NCBI GenBank assembly: GCA_000349905.1
Contig: KB722741.1
Coordinates: forward strand, 1,245,268 to 1,309,267
Direction of reading: 5' to 3'
Source: Volvariella volvacea V23
Lineage: Eukaryota; Basidiomycota; Agaricomycetes; Agaricales; Pluteaceae
Length of the DNA stretch: 64,000 bases
Position numbers and translations under genes: made by a program. Within the stretch, counting starts at the first letter, position 1; each line of letters opens with the position of its first letter. Shown in pieces: positions 1-11,965 of the stretch. The notes beneath the pieces are model-generated. The model ran no database searches. It was not told the DNA's origin and saw nothing but the letters and a program-made list of their open reading frames with translations.

Positions 1-2497
1 GTATCTGGAGCCGAGCTAATCCACAGATAAGCGTCGAATTTTCCTAAAATCGTTAACTTCTTACCCCTGTCTTAACGTTGAAGGTCTCGACTACAAGAAC
101 GAATGGACTTCGTCCGACTTTTTGGATGGCCTATCCAATGGTCAGATTTTTCCCAAGCATCATTATGTGGCGGCCATAACTAACGTCTTCATCAATGATA
201 TTTAATGTCGGCTTGTTGATCAAACCAACATCAAGGCCTAATTGCCTGACACGCAGCACAGCATCGTAAGACCTGTACAGCATTTCACCGAATGTGACAA
301 CCCATCCTGCCTTGCCTTCGACGATAACTTCATCTTTTCCAGGAACAAATTGATAGCCGTTCTCGAAGAAGCGGGATCCGTCCTCCTTGAGAATCCAGGG
401 TACCTTGGAACGGGTGGAGAAGATGAATCGCAGTCCTCTCTCAAAGAAGACCCGCTGAACAATTGCAGCCATTTGAGCGGGATCAGCAGGGAAATATAAC
501 CATGTGTGGGTATCGGGCAAGCCATTGTCAGCGAAGAAGGAATTGATGCCTTGCAAAAAATATTATTCATTGACGCTCTGATGCCCCATCTCGCCAACTC
601 ACCGAAGTGGCAAGTGTTATCAGCCTATAAATAGATAGCATATGAGTCTGTATGCTCTTAGCTAAAAATGTGACCCACCATCTATAACAATGTGATTAAT
701 CACCACACGTGAATCAACGCTTAGCCTCAATCCTGTGTAGCTCATTATAAACATACCTCGTCAACTGACATTTTAATTGACTAAATCAGGGACAAGCAGA
801 GAACGGTAAAACGATGGTACGCACTTCCAGAGTGAGAGAAATGACTAAGGACATTGCAATTATTCAAACGCGCCATCGTGATTTCAGAGATGATCATTTC
901 CAGGAAAGCTGAGAAGGTGGAGAAGACACCGAATTTGTCTGCACCAAAACCGAAGCCCGCTGCTGCGGAGAAGTTTCCTCGCTCCATGATACCAGATGGA
1001 ACGAAGACTTCGGGGTGCTTTTGGTGGATGGACTTGAGACCGGTTGATCCCTCAAGGTCACCTGAGTGGGGCGGTTTAGTGACATCAAGAAAAAAAACCA
1101 CAAAATCAATCCTCACTGTCGATAACCAAAACCTTGCTTGCAGCCTCTTCCTTGCTCAATCCATCCAAAAATTTGTTGACAGCCTCTCCGAATACGAGAC
1201 GGTTGGCGCCGACCTCTTTGGATGAGCCGAGATGCAAATATGGGTTCGACAGGGGCTTGATGTTGCTGTAAACGTCCGAGTAATCCGGGTACCCTCGGTT
1301 CTTGAGGTATAGGAGAGCGGACTTGACAGGAATAGCATCGTGTCCGTGCGAGCTGCCTTCAATATCAGGGATGCCGGGTGCCATGGGCCTCTTTGAGATG
1401 ACTTGGGTGTATCCCGTTATTATCCGCGTACGAGGGCACTATGGGACACTCACTAGCAGCAGGACCATTGTAGGCAAGGATCTCAGTTGTAGCTGCCCAT
1501 AGCGAATCGATGTTCTCCGCATCAACGGGGATGACCTTCAATCCGTGACCAGTGAGTGTCTTGGTGAGATCGAAGCCCTTGAGGTACTCAGAAGGATGGC
1601 CAGCGATAGTGACGTCATTGTCATCAATGAACAACTTGACATTCAATCCTTGGGCGACAGCAAGACGAGCGGCTTCTGCATCGTTGCCTTCTTGTTGAGA
1701 TCCGTCAGAACCAAGACAGAAGACGGTCTTATCGCGATTGGCCAAAGCGATACCATTGATTAGGGGCCTGTTAAATGGGCGTCAACGAGTGCAGGAGATA
1801 TCGATGGCAGATCGCAATAGAGTTACGTACCACATGTGGCCGAGTCGGCCAGAGGAGAACTTGATGCCGGGAGTAAGACCCAATTCAGGGTGACCGGGAA
1901 GCTTGGAGTTGGCTTCACGGTATCTCAACAAGTGATCAGCTGGGAGTGCGCCTTCGAGAGCAGATAAGATATATTGAGTTGCAACACGGTGACCTGAACA
2001 CCAAAATTATCGTTAGCATGCGAAAAATGGATCGTAGAGGCGCGTATATGCGCTGTTGAGTGACTCCTCCAGAGCATTGAGTAGTTTCGTAACAGGGATT
2101 GCGACTTACCAGCCTCATCGAAGACGACTGGGTAGAATTTTTCGGATTGGTTGAACAATGCCAAGAGGATGCAAACCTCTGGCACAGTATCATAGGCACC
2201 ACCTTGAAGGTGACGCGTCAGCAGCATGGCCGAATGACGAGGATGCAGAACTGAACATACCGGTATGACCACTCACTCCCCTCGCCGACCCAGTTGCAGT
2301 GAAGAATACAATGGCATCACGCAAGATCTGAATGTTGTTGAGAAGATCTGCTCTCTCCTGCGCCGTCAGCTGGGCCCTCGATGGATCGAGAGTAATCCTA
2401 AGACGACACGCAGAAGCGATGCACTTAGACTTCATCGGTTAACATAGTGGACTACGTACTTCTTGAATCCAGAGAGGTCGAGAGGGTGTCTAGTCAT
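1..2497 (-). CDS. transketolase-family thiamine-diphosphate enzyme (3' end beyond window)
   Basis: Start is the ATG at 2497 (MTRHPLDLSGFKK), followed by short introns. Exons read in order: an N-terminal helix region ending SARGVSGHTG, then GGAYDTVPEVCILLALF, HRVATQYILSALEG, and the ThDP/Mg-binding stretch GSDGSQQEGNDAEAARLA near 1,690. Next comes the pyrimidine-binding half (GIMERGNFSAAAGFGF and NSFFADNGLPDTHTWLYFP), then a transketolase C-terminal domain (GLDVGLINKPTLNIIDED, SPFVLVVETFNVKTG). This layout is that of transketolase-like enzymes, which move two-carbon units between sugar phosphates; the exact substrate cannot be told, and dihydroxyacetone synthase is an alternative. An in-frame TAG at 131-133 sits at an intron acceptor (branch-like CTGAC, then GGATAG), so the gene is not broken there. 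The C-terminus runs past position 1. Family identity is firm, substrate is not. Confidence 0.85.
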
Positions 2498-3758
2498 GAT
2501 GGAGAGATGTCAAGGAGAGTATTGCGGTGGTTGAAAGGATGCGGGATTGAAATAGTGGAAGGATGGGACAGAGGTAAATAAGGAGGCGGTAATACGGTGA
2601 TTACCCTAGCCTTTGCAAGCTGGTTATGATCTCATCTACGCAGAACAAGAACCTCCGTGCTAATGCCGCACAGTCACTCGCAGCATCGATGGCCAACATT
2701 TCATTTAACGAGATACCGAGATGCGTTCACCACGGACTCGAGGAGAGCAACGCATCGCTTAAAACGCGTATCCCAGCCAAGTTGATACTATCAGCTTCAA
2801 CTTGATAGGTAGCATACAATCAACGATGAGCGATGGGCTTGATTATCGAATCTTTTGGAGCGATGTTGGCTCAGTCCCTGTGCCGTTTGCACTGCCGTTG
2901 CAGGTCCTCGACACCATGTCCTCCCATCAGGAATCCACTCCCGATGCCACCCCAGGTGTGATTTACCCTTAATGTACAGGATTCGATACTCAAATACAAC
3001 CCTTCACGAGGCGAAATGACCCAAAGGTTTGCGAGCCGGGTTTTGAATCGGGAGTCAAGATCCTACTGCACCACATCCAGTAGGACCCTGCATTGACAGC
3101 TAAACCCCTTCGGGATGTGGCTTGAACATCCTTACGACATACAGAACTTATACTCCATGAGTTACGAACATGTGAAGTTGTGTCGGTGGCTGTTGCATCG
3201 TGCAGGTCAGTCATATGCGCATGCACGTCAAAGATGGGTCGTCAGAAGTCACAGATCAAGAAAAGCATGAGATGATAACGAGGTGATTGAGGCACCCACA
3301 GACATCATATTCCATATAATGTGTCCTTGTCGCGGATTGACCTCAGTCGTAGTGATCGCCGACAAACCGCTGACAAGCGAGAGGGTTTTACTAATCGTGG
3401 CGTGTGTCTGTACATGCTGAGGGACACGGTGCTAGAGGGTCTTCTCACTCGGACCCGTTAACAACGCGTGTAATGACTGGGGCTTAGGGGCTTTTGGAAT
3501 CGAGCTCTGGGAGCGCCTAGCGCGAGTAGGACGACAACATCCACAGTATTGCAAGCGCTTGCCAACAGCGCCAGGACAACGCCGAACAGCGTAACCAGCG
3601 CGTGTCGTGATGGAGGATGGCAAAGGGGAAGTCGCGAATGCTCGCTAAGTTAGCACCGGCAACTGCCGTTTTGGCTTAAAATTCATTTTGTCAAACCGTG
3701 ACGCGAACGCTTACCCTCAGCCCACCTCAACCTCCAGTCCATTTTGTCGTCGTTCAAC
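2498..3758. other. intergenic region between transketolase-like and tubulin genes
   Basis: Divergent promoter region for the two flanking genes. I find no convincing gene. A short ATG reading frame at 2915 with a possible continuation to about 3110 was considered and rejected because the implied intron would be only 24 nt. Confidence 0.5.
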
Positions 3759-6464
3759 ATGCCCCTCTCCCGCGAAATCATCAACCTCCAGGTCCGTGTG
3801 TCTTGTTACCCGTGTTTATTGGTTGCTGAGTCCGTCGCCAGGCCGGCCAAGCTGGTAACCAGGTAGGATCACGCATCGATTTCGTTCCGCCGCAACTTCT
3901 GACACCCTTGATGGTCAGGCTGGCGAGAGCTTTTGGAGCATGGTTCTGGCGGAGCATGGATTAAATCAGGAAGGGGTGCGCATTGTCATTTTCAGTTTCG
4001 CTCCATTTTTCAACAATCACATCAGTTGTATCGTGGATCGGACCCTCTTCAACTTGAGCGCGTGAGCACGCTGCAGTCCTTCGCCACTGATGTCATCTAA
4101 TCCCGTCTGATACCTGGGTTAGGCTGGAGTCTACTTCAGCGAAGTTGAAATATCTGGCTCAACCAGATATGTCCCCCGGAGTTTGCAGCTCGATCTCGAA
4201 TCTGGGGTGTGCAACCGGGTAAGCCTTTTCCCCCATAACGACCCCGTCCTGGCTTATTCCCCGGATGTGTTAGATTCGAAGTGGCCCTCTTGGTCGTCTC
4301 TTCCGTCCCGATACATTCTTGCATGGAGAGACTGGTGCGGGGAATAATTGGGCAAAAGGATGTGAGTAGTGTACTTGATCTAATGGGGATAAAGCTGACA
4401 GAACACGCTAGTCTACACTGAGGGTCAGTAGGACGTGCTTTATCGTTCATCTGACCTGTCTATATGCTAACATCGAATCAGGTGCGGAGTTGATTGAATC
4501 GGTATTGGTGAGTTGTGATACACTCCCAATCTAGTTGCAGTAGCCTGACTATATGCGTGCAGGAAAAACTCCGTCGCCTTGCGGAACCCTGTGAGGCGCT
4601 TCAGGGGTTCCAGATCGTCCACTCACTGGGCGGTGGTACTGGTGCTGGCTTGGGTAGTTTATTACTCTCCAAGCTCAGAGAGGTGCGCTCCAACATCGTA
4701 CCTTGATATCCGCAATCTTAGCTCGATATAGGAATACCCCGATCGGATGATTGCGACTTTCTCAATCCTGCCCTCACCCAAAGTGCGTCGTGGCCCTTTT
4801 GATCACGTTATGAGGGTCTGATCCGTTGCGGATTGTTTTTTTTTTAGGTCTCCGAGACCATTGTTGAGGTGTGTTACATCATAGTTACGATTATTTCCCT
4901 CCCCTAATTGCCAACCATGCTTAGCCATACAATGCCATGCTTTCAATCAACCAACTCGTAGATAATGGTGACCTTACTGTTTGCATCGACAATGAGGCTT
5001 TGTAAGTGATTTCCCTATCAGCATCTCAATAACGGGCTCACACTGTTTAGGTATGATATTTGCGTCTCTACGCTCAAGATCAAGAGTCCTTCATTCACCG
5101 ATTTGAATGCGGTCAGTGCCAATCACGGAACTTATACCTGAGGATCTAACTCACACATCGCAGCAAATCGCCCGTGTAATGTGTGGTGTCAGCACTAGTC
5201 TTCGATTCCCAGGTCAACTCAATGGGTACGATGAAATTAACTCACTCGATTTGTTATTCTGAGCCCGCAACCAGTGACCTACGCAAGCTCGGAATGAATT
5301 TGGTTCCGTTCCCTCGAGTAAGTTTTTCACCATTCGCGGTTATGCCACGCGTCTCAGATTCTTCTAGTTGCATTTCCTCGCGCCGAGCTCTGCACCTATT
5401 TACGACCCTAGCTCCGTTTCTTACCAGAAGAACTCGATTGCTGAACTAACAACTGCGTTCGTACTTGCTACTTGGGTTACCAGACTGCAATATTCATGTT
5501 CTCTTAGGTTGTTCGATCGCCGTAACATGCTGGTGGCATGTGATCCCCGGCACGGGTAAGGCTTTCCCTATCGCCCTCTAAACTCGACCACCAACCAATT
5601 GCTACCCCAAGTCGATTCTTGACCGCAGCGGCCATCTTCCGAGGCAGACACCTGTCGTCGCGAGAAGTAAGTGGATCCTTTCAGGAGCGATAAGAGCATG
5701 ATGACATTTGCCGACTAGGTTGCAGTAGGTCCCCCTACTTCTATGCTTCGTTTCAGATGATCTCTACTCAGCTATATCAACGTAGGTGACTACACGAGAC
5801 CTGCAAACTAAGCGTGCATCCGAATTCGTCGAGTAAGTTGGAAATGGCGTGTGAGGTGGTATGAACAGCTGATTGCTTCTTTCACGTTAGATGGATCCCC
5901 GACAATGTATCAGTATCATTGGTGTCCGTTCCTCCTGTTGGGCTGAAACAGGTAGGACGAACTTCCTTCAGTGCAGGGTCGCATTATTCATGTTGGTTAT
6001 CCAGGCCGCCACTGCCTTGTTGAACACAACAGCTATTCAAGAGATCTTCAAGAGAACTCAAGAGACAGTATGTCTGTTGTCCGTTGTCTTTGTTGTCATG
6101 TCTGATGGCTCTCTAGTTCGCTGCCATGTTCAAGCGTCGTGCCTACCTCCATTGGTGAGACAACGACGCTAATCAAGATACGTACAACTAACCTGGGTCC
6201 TTCAAGGTATACTGGTGAGGGCATGGATATCATGGAGTTCTCTGAAGCAGAGAGCAACATTCATGATTTGGTGTAAGTACAGTGGTCTATATCCTGAGCG
6301 CTGTGATCTGATGACAAGGCGATATGTAGCGCTGAATATCAGCAAGTTCGTATACTTTTGTTCATTACCATTGAGAATACTAACCATCTGCACAGTATCA
6401 AGAAGCGTCTGTGGAGGATGGTGAATATCTTGAAGAAGAGACCGCCGAAGAGGTCGAACAATGA
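3759..6464 (+). CDS. beta-tubulin, divergent paralog
   Basis: Starts [11 protein letters not shown] and is split by many short introns. Joined exons follow beta-tubulin from end to end: [59 protein letters not shown], then the GTP-binding tubulin signature [18 protein letters not shown]. Further on come [85 protein letters not shown] and [16 protein letters not shown], and an acidic tail ending [10 protein letters not shown]. Beta rather than alpha or gamma is indicated by the [10 protein letters not shown] form and by VPFPR and AEYQQYQ. It polymerises with alpha-tubulin into microtubules. Several usually invariant positions differ ([15 protein letters not shown] in place of the usual VGFAPLTSRG region), so this is probably the fast-evolving second beta-tubulin of basidiomycetes rather than the main housekeeping copy. 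Confidence 0.93.
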
Positions 6465-7129
6465 CGATAGCTGTTCTGCTTGCCTCGGTTTCGGATCTCT
6501 CATCATATATCTCTTATATCAACGTCTAGGTTATTTTTCGCGGACGGAAAACATTTCCCTCATTGCACTCACATATATGCATCCATCTCTGCTGTGCTTT
6601 CTCTACCCTTTTATACATAGAGCTTTGGTATTCTGCTTTGTGCCATCCAAGTTGCTCCTGCTGGGCTACGACCCTGCTTGATCTCTCCTTAATTAAGGCG
6701 CCGACCTCTTTTCTTTCCGCCGTTCTCTTGACTTGTTCCATTTGATTTGGTCATCGGGAATGGTTGATCGCTCCTTTCTGAATGATGTTATCAGATTAGT
6801 TTAGCATTAATGAGTATAATCCTTGTGGTAGAAGGCTGGCGGTCAATGTTGTTGACATCATTCTTGTGAGCGAGAATGTTGCCGCGATTCTGGAGCAAGC
6901 ACGGTCGCAGAAGTCAACACCAAAGCCAGCGAGGATATCATATCCTACTGAATGGATTCATTGCGTAGTCCTAGACGAAAAGTAGGTCGGCCAACGGCTT
7001 CACCAGAAGGAATAGGTCTGCTTTCGTTGTCATTTACTCCAAGTCCCTGATCGTCCGTGATCGATTCAGATATCAGTCGGCGTTCATGGTCATCGCAAAG
7101 GTCCTGCCGCATCGCCTTAGGCTGCTACC
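6465..7129. other. intergenic region
   Basis: Holds the 3' flank of the tubulin gene and the upstream region of the P450 relic. Short open frames here have no recognisable product and I see no regulatory motif I can defend. Confidence 0.5.
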
Positions 7130-8752
7130 ATGTCGATAACACAAGATCTACCCCTCCATTGGAGGCAAGACCGCTGGACTATTGTCATCGTGGCCTTGGC
7201 GCTTTTTGTCATATCTCGCGTGGTCGAGTTAATTAACATGTTAAAGGTACGTTCGCTCAATTTGCTTTGGGCACTTTTTAGTGTGCAGTGAGACTAATTG
7301 TCTCGTTCGGGGCTGTGGGTCATCGACTGGGCCTAGCGGTTCCATTTGAGTTCCTAACGTCTCCCGGAGTTGCAATGCCGACGAGTTGGTGGAATCCGGG
7401 CTGCGAATTTTCGTAGAGATGGCGGTACTGGTGTGAGTTATATCCTTCCTTAGTCTCTTCCACCAATTCCTCAGAAGTGATGCGCGCGTAATAGCTTCAA
7501 AAGTGGGAACGTTTCAATCGTTTCATTCCTCGAAGATCTGGATGTGCCTTGCATATTATACGAGTTCGAGCTGGATCAAACCTGAAAGTAAAAGCAAGGG
7601 TCTCCTGTGCGCATATATCATTCCCATTTCTTATTATCTTTATAAAATGATAATACCGGACAGGATATGGAGGATGAATTCGGTTGGGCTGGAGGCGAGA
7701 CATGGAGAAAGCATCACTGAATTATGGGTCTTGCATTCAATAACGATCTGTAAGCCTTCTCCCATACTTCAGGTATTCATGGCCAAGGGAACTGATTATT
7801 TGCTAAGCTATCACCTCTCATGGAGAAGGCGTTGGAGACATTATGATATACTAGCCACCGACGTGTCGGCAGAACCTCCAAGGTGACCTTGGCTTTCCTA
7901 TCTTCACATCGCCCGCTAATCACACTCTCCTAGCTAGCGTTATTGATCATAGGCAAATGTGGCTTTGTGGTACGAACCTCCTATAGCGCCGGGTTCCCAT
8001 TCCAAGTGCTCCTAAGCAATATCGCTTATTTCTGTCGATCTACAGGTCGGTAATGTATTCGTAATGCTGCTCACTAGACGCCCTTAGTCTGGTCTCATTT
8101 AGACGACCTTTGTCTTGCCAATGTAATCGTTGCTCATAAACTACTATGCAAGCACTTTAAGCGATATCCGAGATGGGGTTGACCGACACATCTCTCTACC
8201 GTTGGACGCAATCGTGATCCTGTGAGTGTTCACTGCGCATATATTCACCCCTCCACCACTAGCCCCTATTGCTTACCCTTCATCTCAACTTGATAGGAAT
8301 CCTCGGAATACATCAAACTCACGAGGTTACCGCAGGCTTCTACGAAGCATCACGTATGTTCCATAAGTCTCCATCTGTCACTTATCAATAGCACAAAATA
8401 ACGACTTCGCTCTACGATATGGGACGGCTGCTGGTCATGCACCAATCCGAGAAGCAACTGAAGACTTTATTCTGAATGATTTGGTTTTGGTATGCTTCAA
8501 AGACTGCTCCGAGCGTCATTTAAGTGATTTCTCAATTACTACTAGGTATACGAGCATGTATCGAGCGAAAACTCGTCGCAGCTGGGAAAAGTTTGATTCT
8601 TTTCCGTATTATCGAAGGGTTTGGAACTGGTTCCAACTCTTAAGATGGAGAAGCGAAGGATCAGCTGAGGACTAGGATGATGGAAGCTAAAGCGATTATC
8701 AGCGGGCGTCACGGATGTCTCGACCACGTTTATTAGAAGGGCAAAGTCGTGA
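7130..8752 (+). pseudogene. cytochrome P450 pseudogene
   Basis: The 5' end still reads as a P450 N-terminus: an ATG at 7130 opens MSITQDLPLHWRQDRW followed by a membrane anchor (TIVIVALALFVISRVV). Next come VPFEFLTSPGVAMPTSWWNPG, WIKPESKSKGLL, and a helix-C-like stretch WRKHH-stop-IMGLAFNNDL with in-frame stops, then ALLIIGKCGF. The 3' end keeps a heme-loop-like CIERKLVAAGKSL and a typical C-terminal AGVTDVSTTFIRRAKS ending at the TGA at 8750-8752, but in shifted frames. The central part (I-helix, ExxR) is missing or unrecognisable, and the whole span is too short for a ~500-residue P450 with introns. Functional P450s are heme monooxygenases; this copy cannot make one. Confidence 0.8.
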
Positions 8753-9175
8753 AGCTATTTTCGTAACCTGATGAATGGTCGGTCCGCGTAACACCAGTTA
8801 TAGTGCATTTCTAGTTGAATCGAGGGAATTCTCGCTGCAGGTTGGCAATATAATGACAAGCGATGCCGCTGGAAAAATGCTGCGTGCGTGATCAACCAAT
8901 GTGACCGCCGGCCAGGGGAGTACTTGCCAAACGAAGCCGCACTCCACTTTGATGGTGGCGGCGTATCAGTGAAATCTCTCAAGGGTTTATATGGAGATGT
9001 GGAATTCGAAGGTTGGTGGACTATCAATATGGCAGATAGAAGGCGATTATAAGACCTGTAACGAGATATGAGATAAATACCAACCCCGCACGCGTCTTAA
9101 TCTGCGTGCGGTATACCACCACCTGAGTCTCTAACCCTCTTGCCGTGATTCCTAGCAGGCTTCAAGCGCAAAACT
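8753..9175. other. intergenic region
   Basis: Upstream region of the DUF1479 gene. I see no gene and no clear TATA box. Confidence 0.45.
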
Positions 9176-10934
9176 ATGACCGATCCTAACGTGTCCTGGG
9201 ACCTGCCACCTCGATTCGCGGAATTGAAGAAGGAAATCGCGGGTTTATATCCTGACTTTCAGGTCAATGTTACTAGGGCTTGGAAGGAGATCATCGAAGA
9301 GCTGGAGAAGGTTACAAATGTCGTTAAAAATGTGGGATCGGATGTACGTTATTTCGGTTCGTAGGTTTGTCGCTGCCACTTAACTCGTCCGATTTATACC
9401 TCGTGAAATGGTGAACGCACTGGTAGTACATCCCACAAGTCAGATTTGCAGATTTAGACAAGCTAAGCGAGGAAGAGGTTGAGAATATTAGGAAGAAAGG
9501 GAGCGTGGTTATCAGGGACATTGTGGACGATGAGCAAGCCAGGGAATGGAAAGACTCCTTGGAGGAGTTTATCAGGGAAAATCCGGACGTGGAAGGCAAG
9601 TAGGCGCAATCTGGGACAGATCCCTCTGGGTGACGACGCCTTGCGAATTTTGAAGGTACCCCTGCGGACAACAAGCAATTTTTCCAACTCTAGTGAGTCC
9701 CTTGGTGTCTGGGATCAGATCGCTTCTCAAATAAAATTCGTGAACTTGTCCAGTTGGACTAAAGCTCAAGTTGCTGCTCGTTCTCACCCAAATTTGTTAG
9801 CGGCAACAGTCTGGCTCAATAACCTGTACCGCACCAAGCCTGGTCAAGAAATCAAGGGGGTGGATCTGTCGACCCCGCTCACCTATGCCGATAGATTTAG
9901 GATTCGTCGTCCGGGTGTATTCTGGGATGCCCACCCACCCCATATCGATGGTGGCACCATTGAGAGATGGGAAGACCCGGTGTTTAGAAAATGCTTTGAA
10001 GATATCTTTACTGGCAACTGGAGGAAGCATGATCCGTATGATCTATCGGGGAGATTGGATGCTCGGAGTTCACTGTACGGCAGACCGAATCAGGTGAGCG
10101 ATAAAATCCTGCGACGCCTCGCAAGGCTAGATTGGTGATCTAACGCTCAATCTAGTCCAGTGTGTTCAGGACGTTTCAAGGGTGGCTTGCTATGTCGTAA
10201 GTCCATATGGTCAATCTTTGAAACCATTCGGGTAGATGAACAGCTCCCGCGACATGTACTCTACAGAGAAACTGGACCACAACGAGGAACACTCACGGTT
10301 TTCCCTGATGTCCTCCTGTCCAATTCGTACATCATATTACGACCGTTCTTCCGCCCATCCGTCCCCCCGAACTCACCGGAAATTTTCAAGGCAGAGAATT
10401 GGGAATTTGGTAAGTGAACACATGCTCTCCCCCTGTGCTGGTTGAACTCGGCGGGCATAGATCTTTCAAGCCCGCAGTTCCCAGGTATCTACCCCAGGGA
10501 TGGTGGATACGCTGGGCCAAATCCTACGCCCAAACAACATCCCCATTTGCGGCTCGATTCGACCATGATATCGATCCCCCCGGTCAAACCAGGCGATGCA
10601 GTATTCTGGCACTGTGACGTTATTCATGGTGTAGAAAGGGAGCACACCGGAACAGAGGATTCTGCTGGTACGTAATCCAGTTGAAATGCAGATCTGCATC
10701 TAAATCGACAAACAATACCTCTGGACAGTAATGTATATCCCTGCGGTCCCGCTTACGCCTCAAAATCTCACCTACGTCGAGCGACAAAGGCAAAACTTTG
10801 AGCAAGGACAGCAACGCCCGCCAGATTTCCCTAAGGGTCCTGCAGAAGCGAAATTTGTTGGTGTGGCGAAGGCAGAGGACATTTCCGCACCGCTCGGAAA
10901 ACGCGCTATGGGGTTCCCAATCACTGTGGCGTAA
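9176..10934 (+). CDS. DUF1479 family protein (2-oxoglutarate/Fe(II) oxygenase-like fold)
   Basis: Begins [20 protein letters not shown]. Joined exons give [94 protein letters not shown], a conserved [15 protein letters not shown] metal-ligand-like segment, [27 protein letters not shown], and [16 protein letters not shown]. This is the diagnostic order of the fungal DUF1479 family, whose structure is related to non-heme iron dioxygenases. The paired HxD-like (HIDGG) and distal histidine (DVIHGVE) fit iron binding by inference; no substrate is known. The junction after PDVE uses a GC donor (GCAAGT at 9596), since no GT donor gives the conserved reading. Stop is TAA at 10932-10934. It lies just after a P450 relic, possibly a leftover of an oxidative cluster. 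Confidence 0.88.
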
Positions 10935-11198
10935 AACGCCGTTAGTAGTATAAGATTGCTACCGATGTAGGCCAAGGAATATGAAGCAGCCTTACCATTA
11001 CGTTCATCGTTTCAATTCTTTGCTGTCGGATGTGCGGGTTTTTTGGATGAGTGCTTTTACGAGCCCATGGACTTTGAAGCCGGAAAACAACACGAGGCGC
11101 GACGTGACCAATTGTGACAAAGTTGTGACGATCGTCGGGTCACACAACAGCTCGGGAAGAACCGACTTAGCCTTCGTCACCTTGCTCGCCCACCAAAC

Positions 11199-11760
11199 AT
11201 GCGACAGTCTTTGGTGAGATTAGCGGAATCGATATCCAAGAAACCACTGAACCTTCGTGAAGTCAGTGCAACTCTATACCCCCCAATACCGTGAGTTAGT
11301 GTCCCGGTCTAGGTACCAAGAGCTCAATATCATTTCATAGGCTATACCGCCGCCTGCTAAGGGCACATAGAGTTTTACCCCATGAGATGCGGTCGTTAGG
11401 AGATGACTATGTGAAAGCAGGTGCGAAACGATGCATCCTTACTTATTGAACCAGCAGCGTTTACGAACTATCTGCAGAATTCCGTCGCCACCGAGAGGTT
11501 ACAAATCCGGCTCACATCATTGGCTTCCTGTCACAATGGAAGATGTATTTAGACCAGTTGCCACAGGGAGAAGATGCCAAAGGCTTTAAGGGCAAGAGGT
11601 TGGACCCAACCGTGTTCGAGAAGGTGCGCGTGTGAAGCTCTCTTATCACGGTCTTCGTTCATTCATGTGGTGCCAGATGTCGGCGGAGCAGCTTGGGCAA
11701 CTATATGAACTCATGCACGCGACCAAGGACATATGGAAGCCTGTAGAGGAGTCTCACTAG
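11199..11760 (+). CDS. succinate dehydrogenase assembly factor 3 (ACN9/SDHAF3, LYR family)
   Basis: Short four-exon gene of about 120 codons. It opens [20 protein letters not shown], a basic, amphipathic N-terminus that could act as a mitochondrial presequence. Next comes the LYR-type motif [20 protein letters not shown], then [32 protein letters not shown] and [20 protein letters not shown]. This order is specific to the ACN9 branch of LYR proteins, which act in the mitochondrial matrix to help mature the iron-sulfur subunit of succinate dehydrogenase (complex II). Introns sit after ATAC-CC (donor GTGAGT near 11,331), after YVKA, and after FEK. The stop TAG is at 11758-11760. Length and motif spacing match the family, so identity is firm. 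Confidence 0.9.
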
Positions 11761-11911
11761 GTCTGACCTGTGGGACAATTTGACACCGGAACGATACGAT
11801 TGGGACAAGTATGGGTCAGATGCTCTCATGGTGCTACGTTTAGAATCTTTACCGAGAAGCTCGTGCACGGGGCTAGGCTATATCAGCGAGACATACCCCA
11901 TGCTTTTCCCT

Positions 11912-11918
11912 TATAAAA
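11912..11918 (+). promoter_or_regulatory. TATA box of the cyanase gene
   Basis: TATAAAA lies 48 bp before the cyanase ATG at 11966, a reasonable fungal spacing for a short leader. Assignment rests on sequence and position only. Confidence 0.5.
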
Positions 11919-11965
11919 GGATGCATAGTTATCCGTCGTTACCTTACATTGCCTTCTGAACATCC

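Noticed and set aside
131..133. In-frame TAG near the 3' end of the transketolase-like gene
   Set aside because: It is the acceptor of an intron (branch-like CTGAC before GGATAG), and removal joins conserved IIDED to AIQKVGRSPFVLV.
2915..3112. Possible small gene starting MSSHQESTPDATPG and continuing GFDTQIQPFTRRNDPKVCEP
   Set aside because: The frame needs an intron of only 24 nt and no family was recognised.
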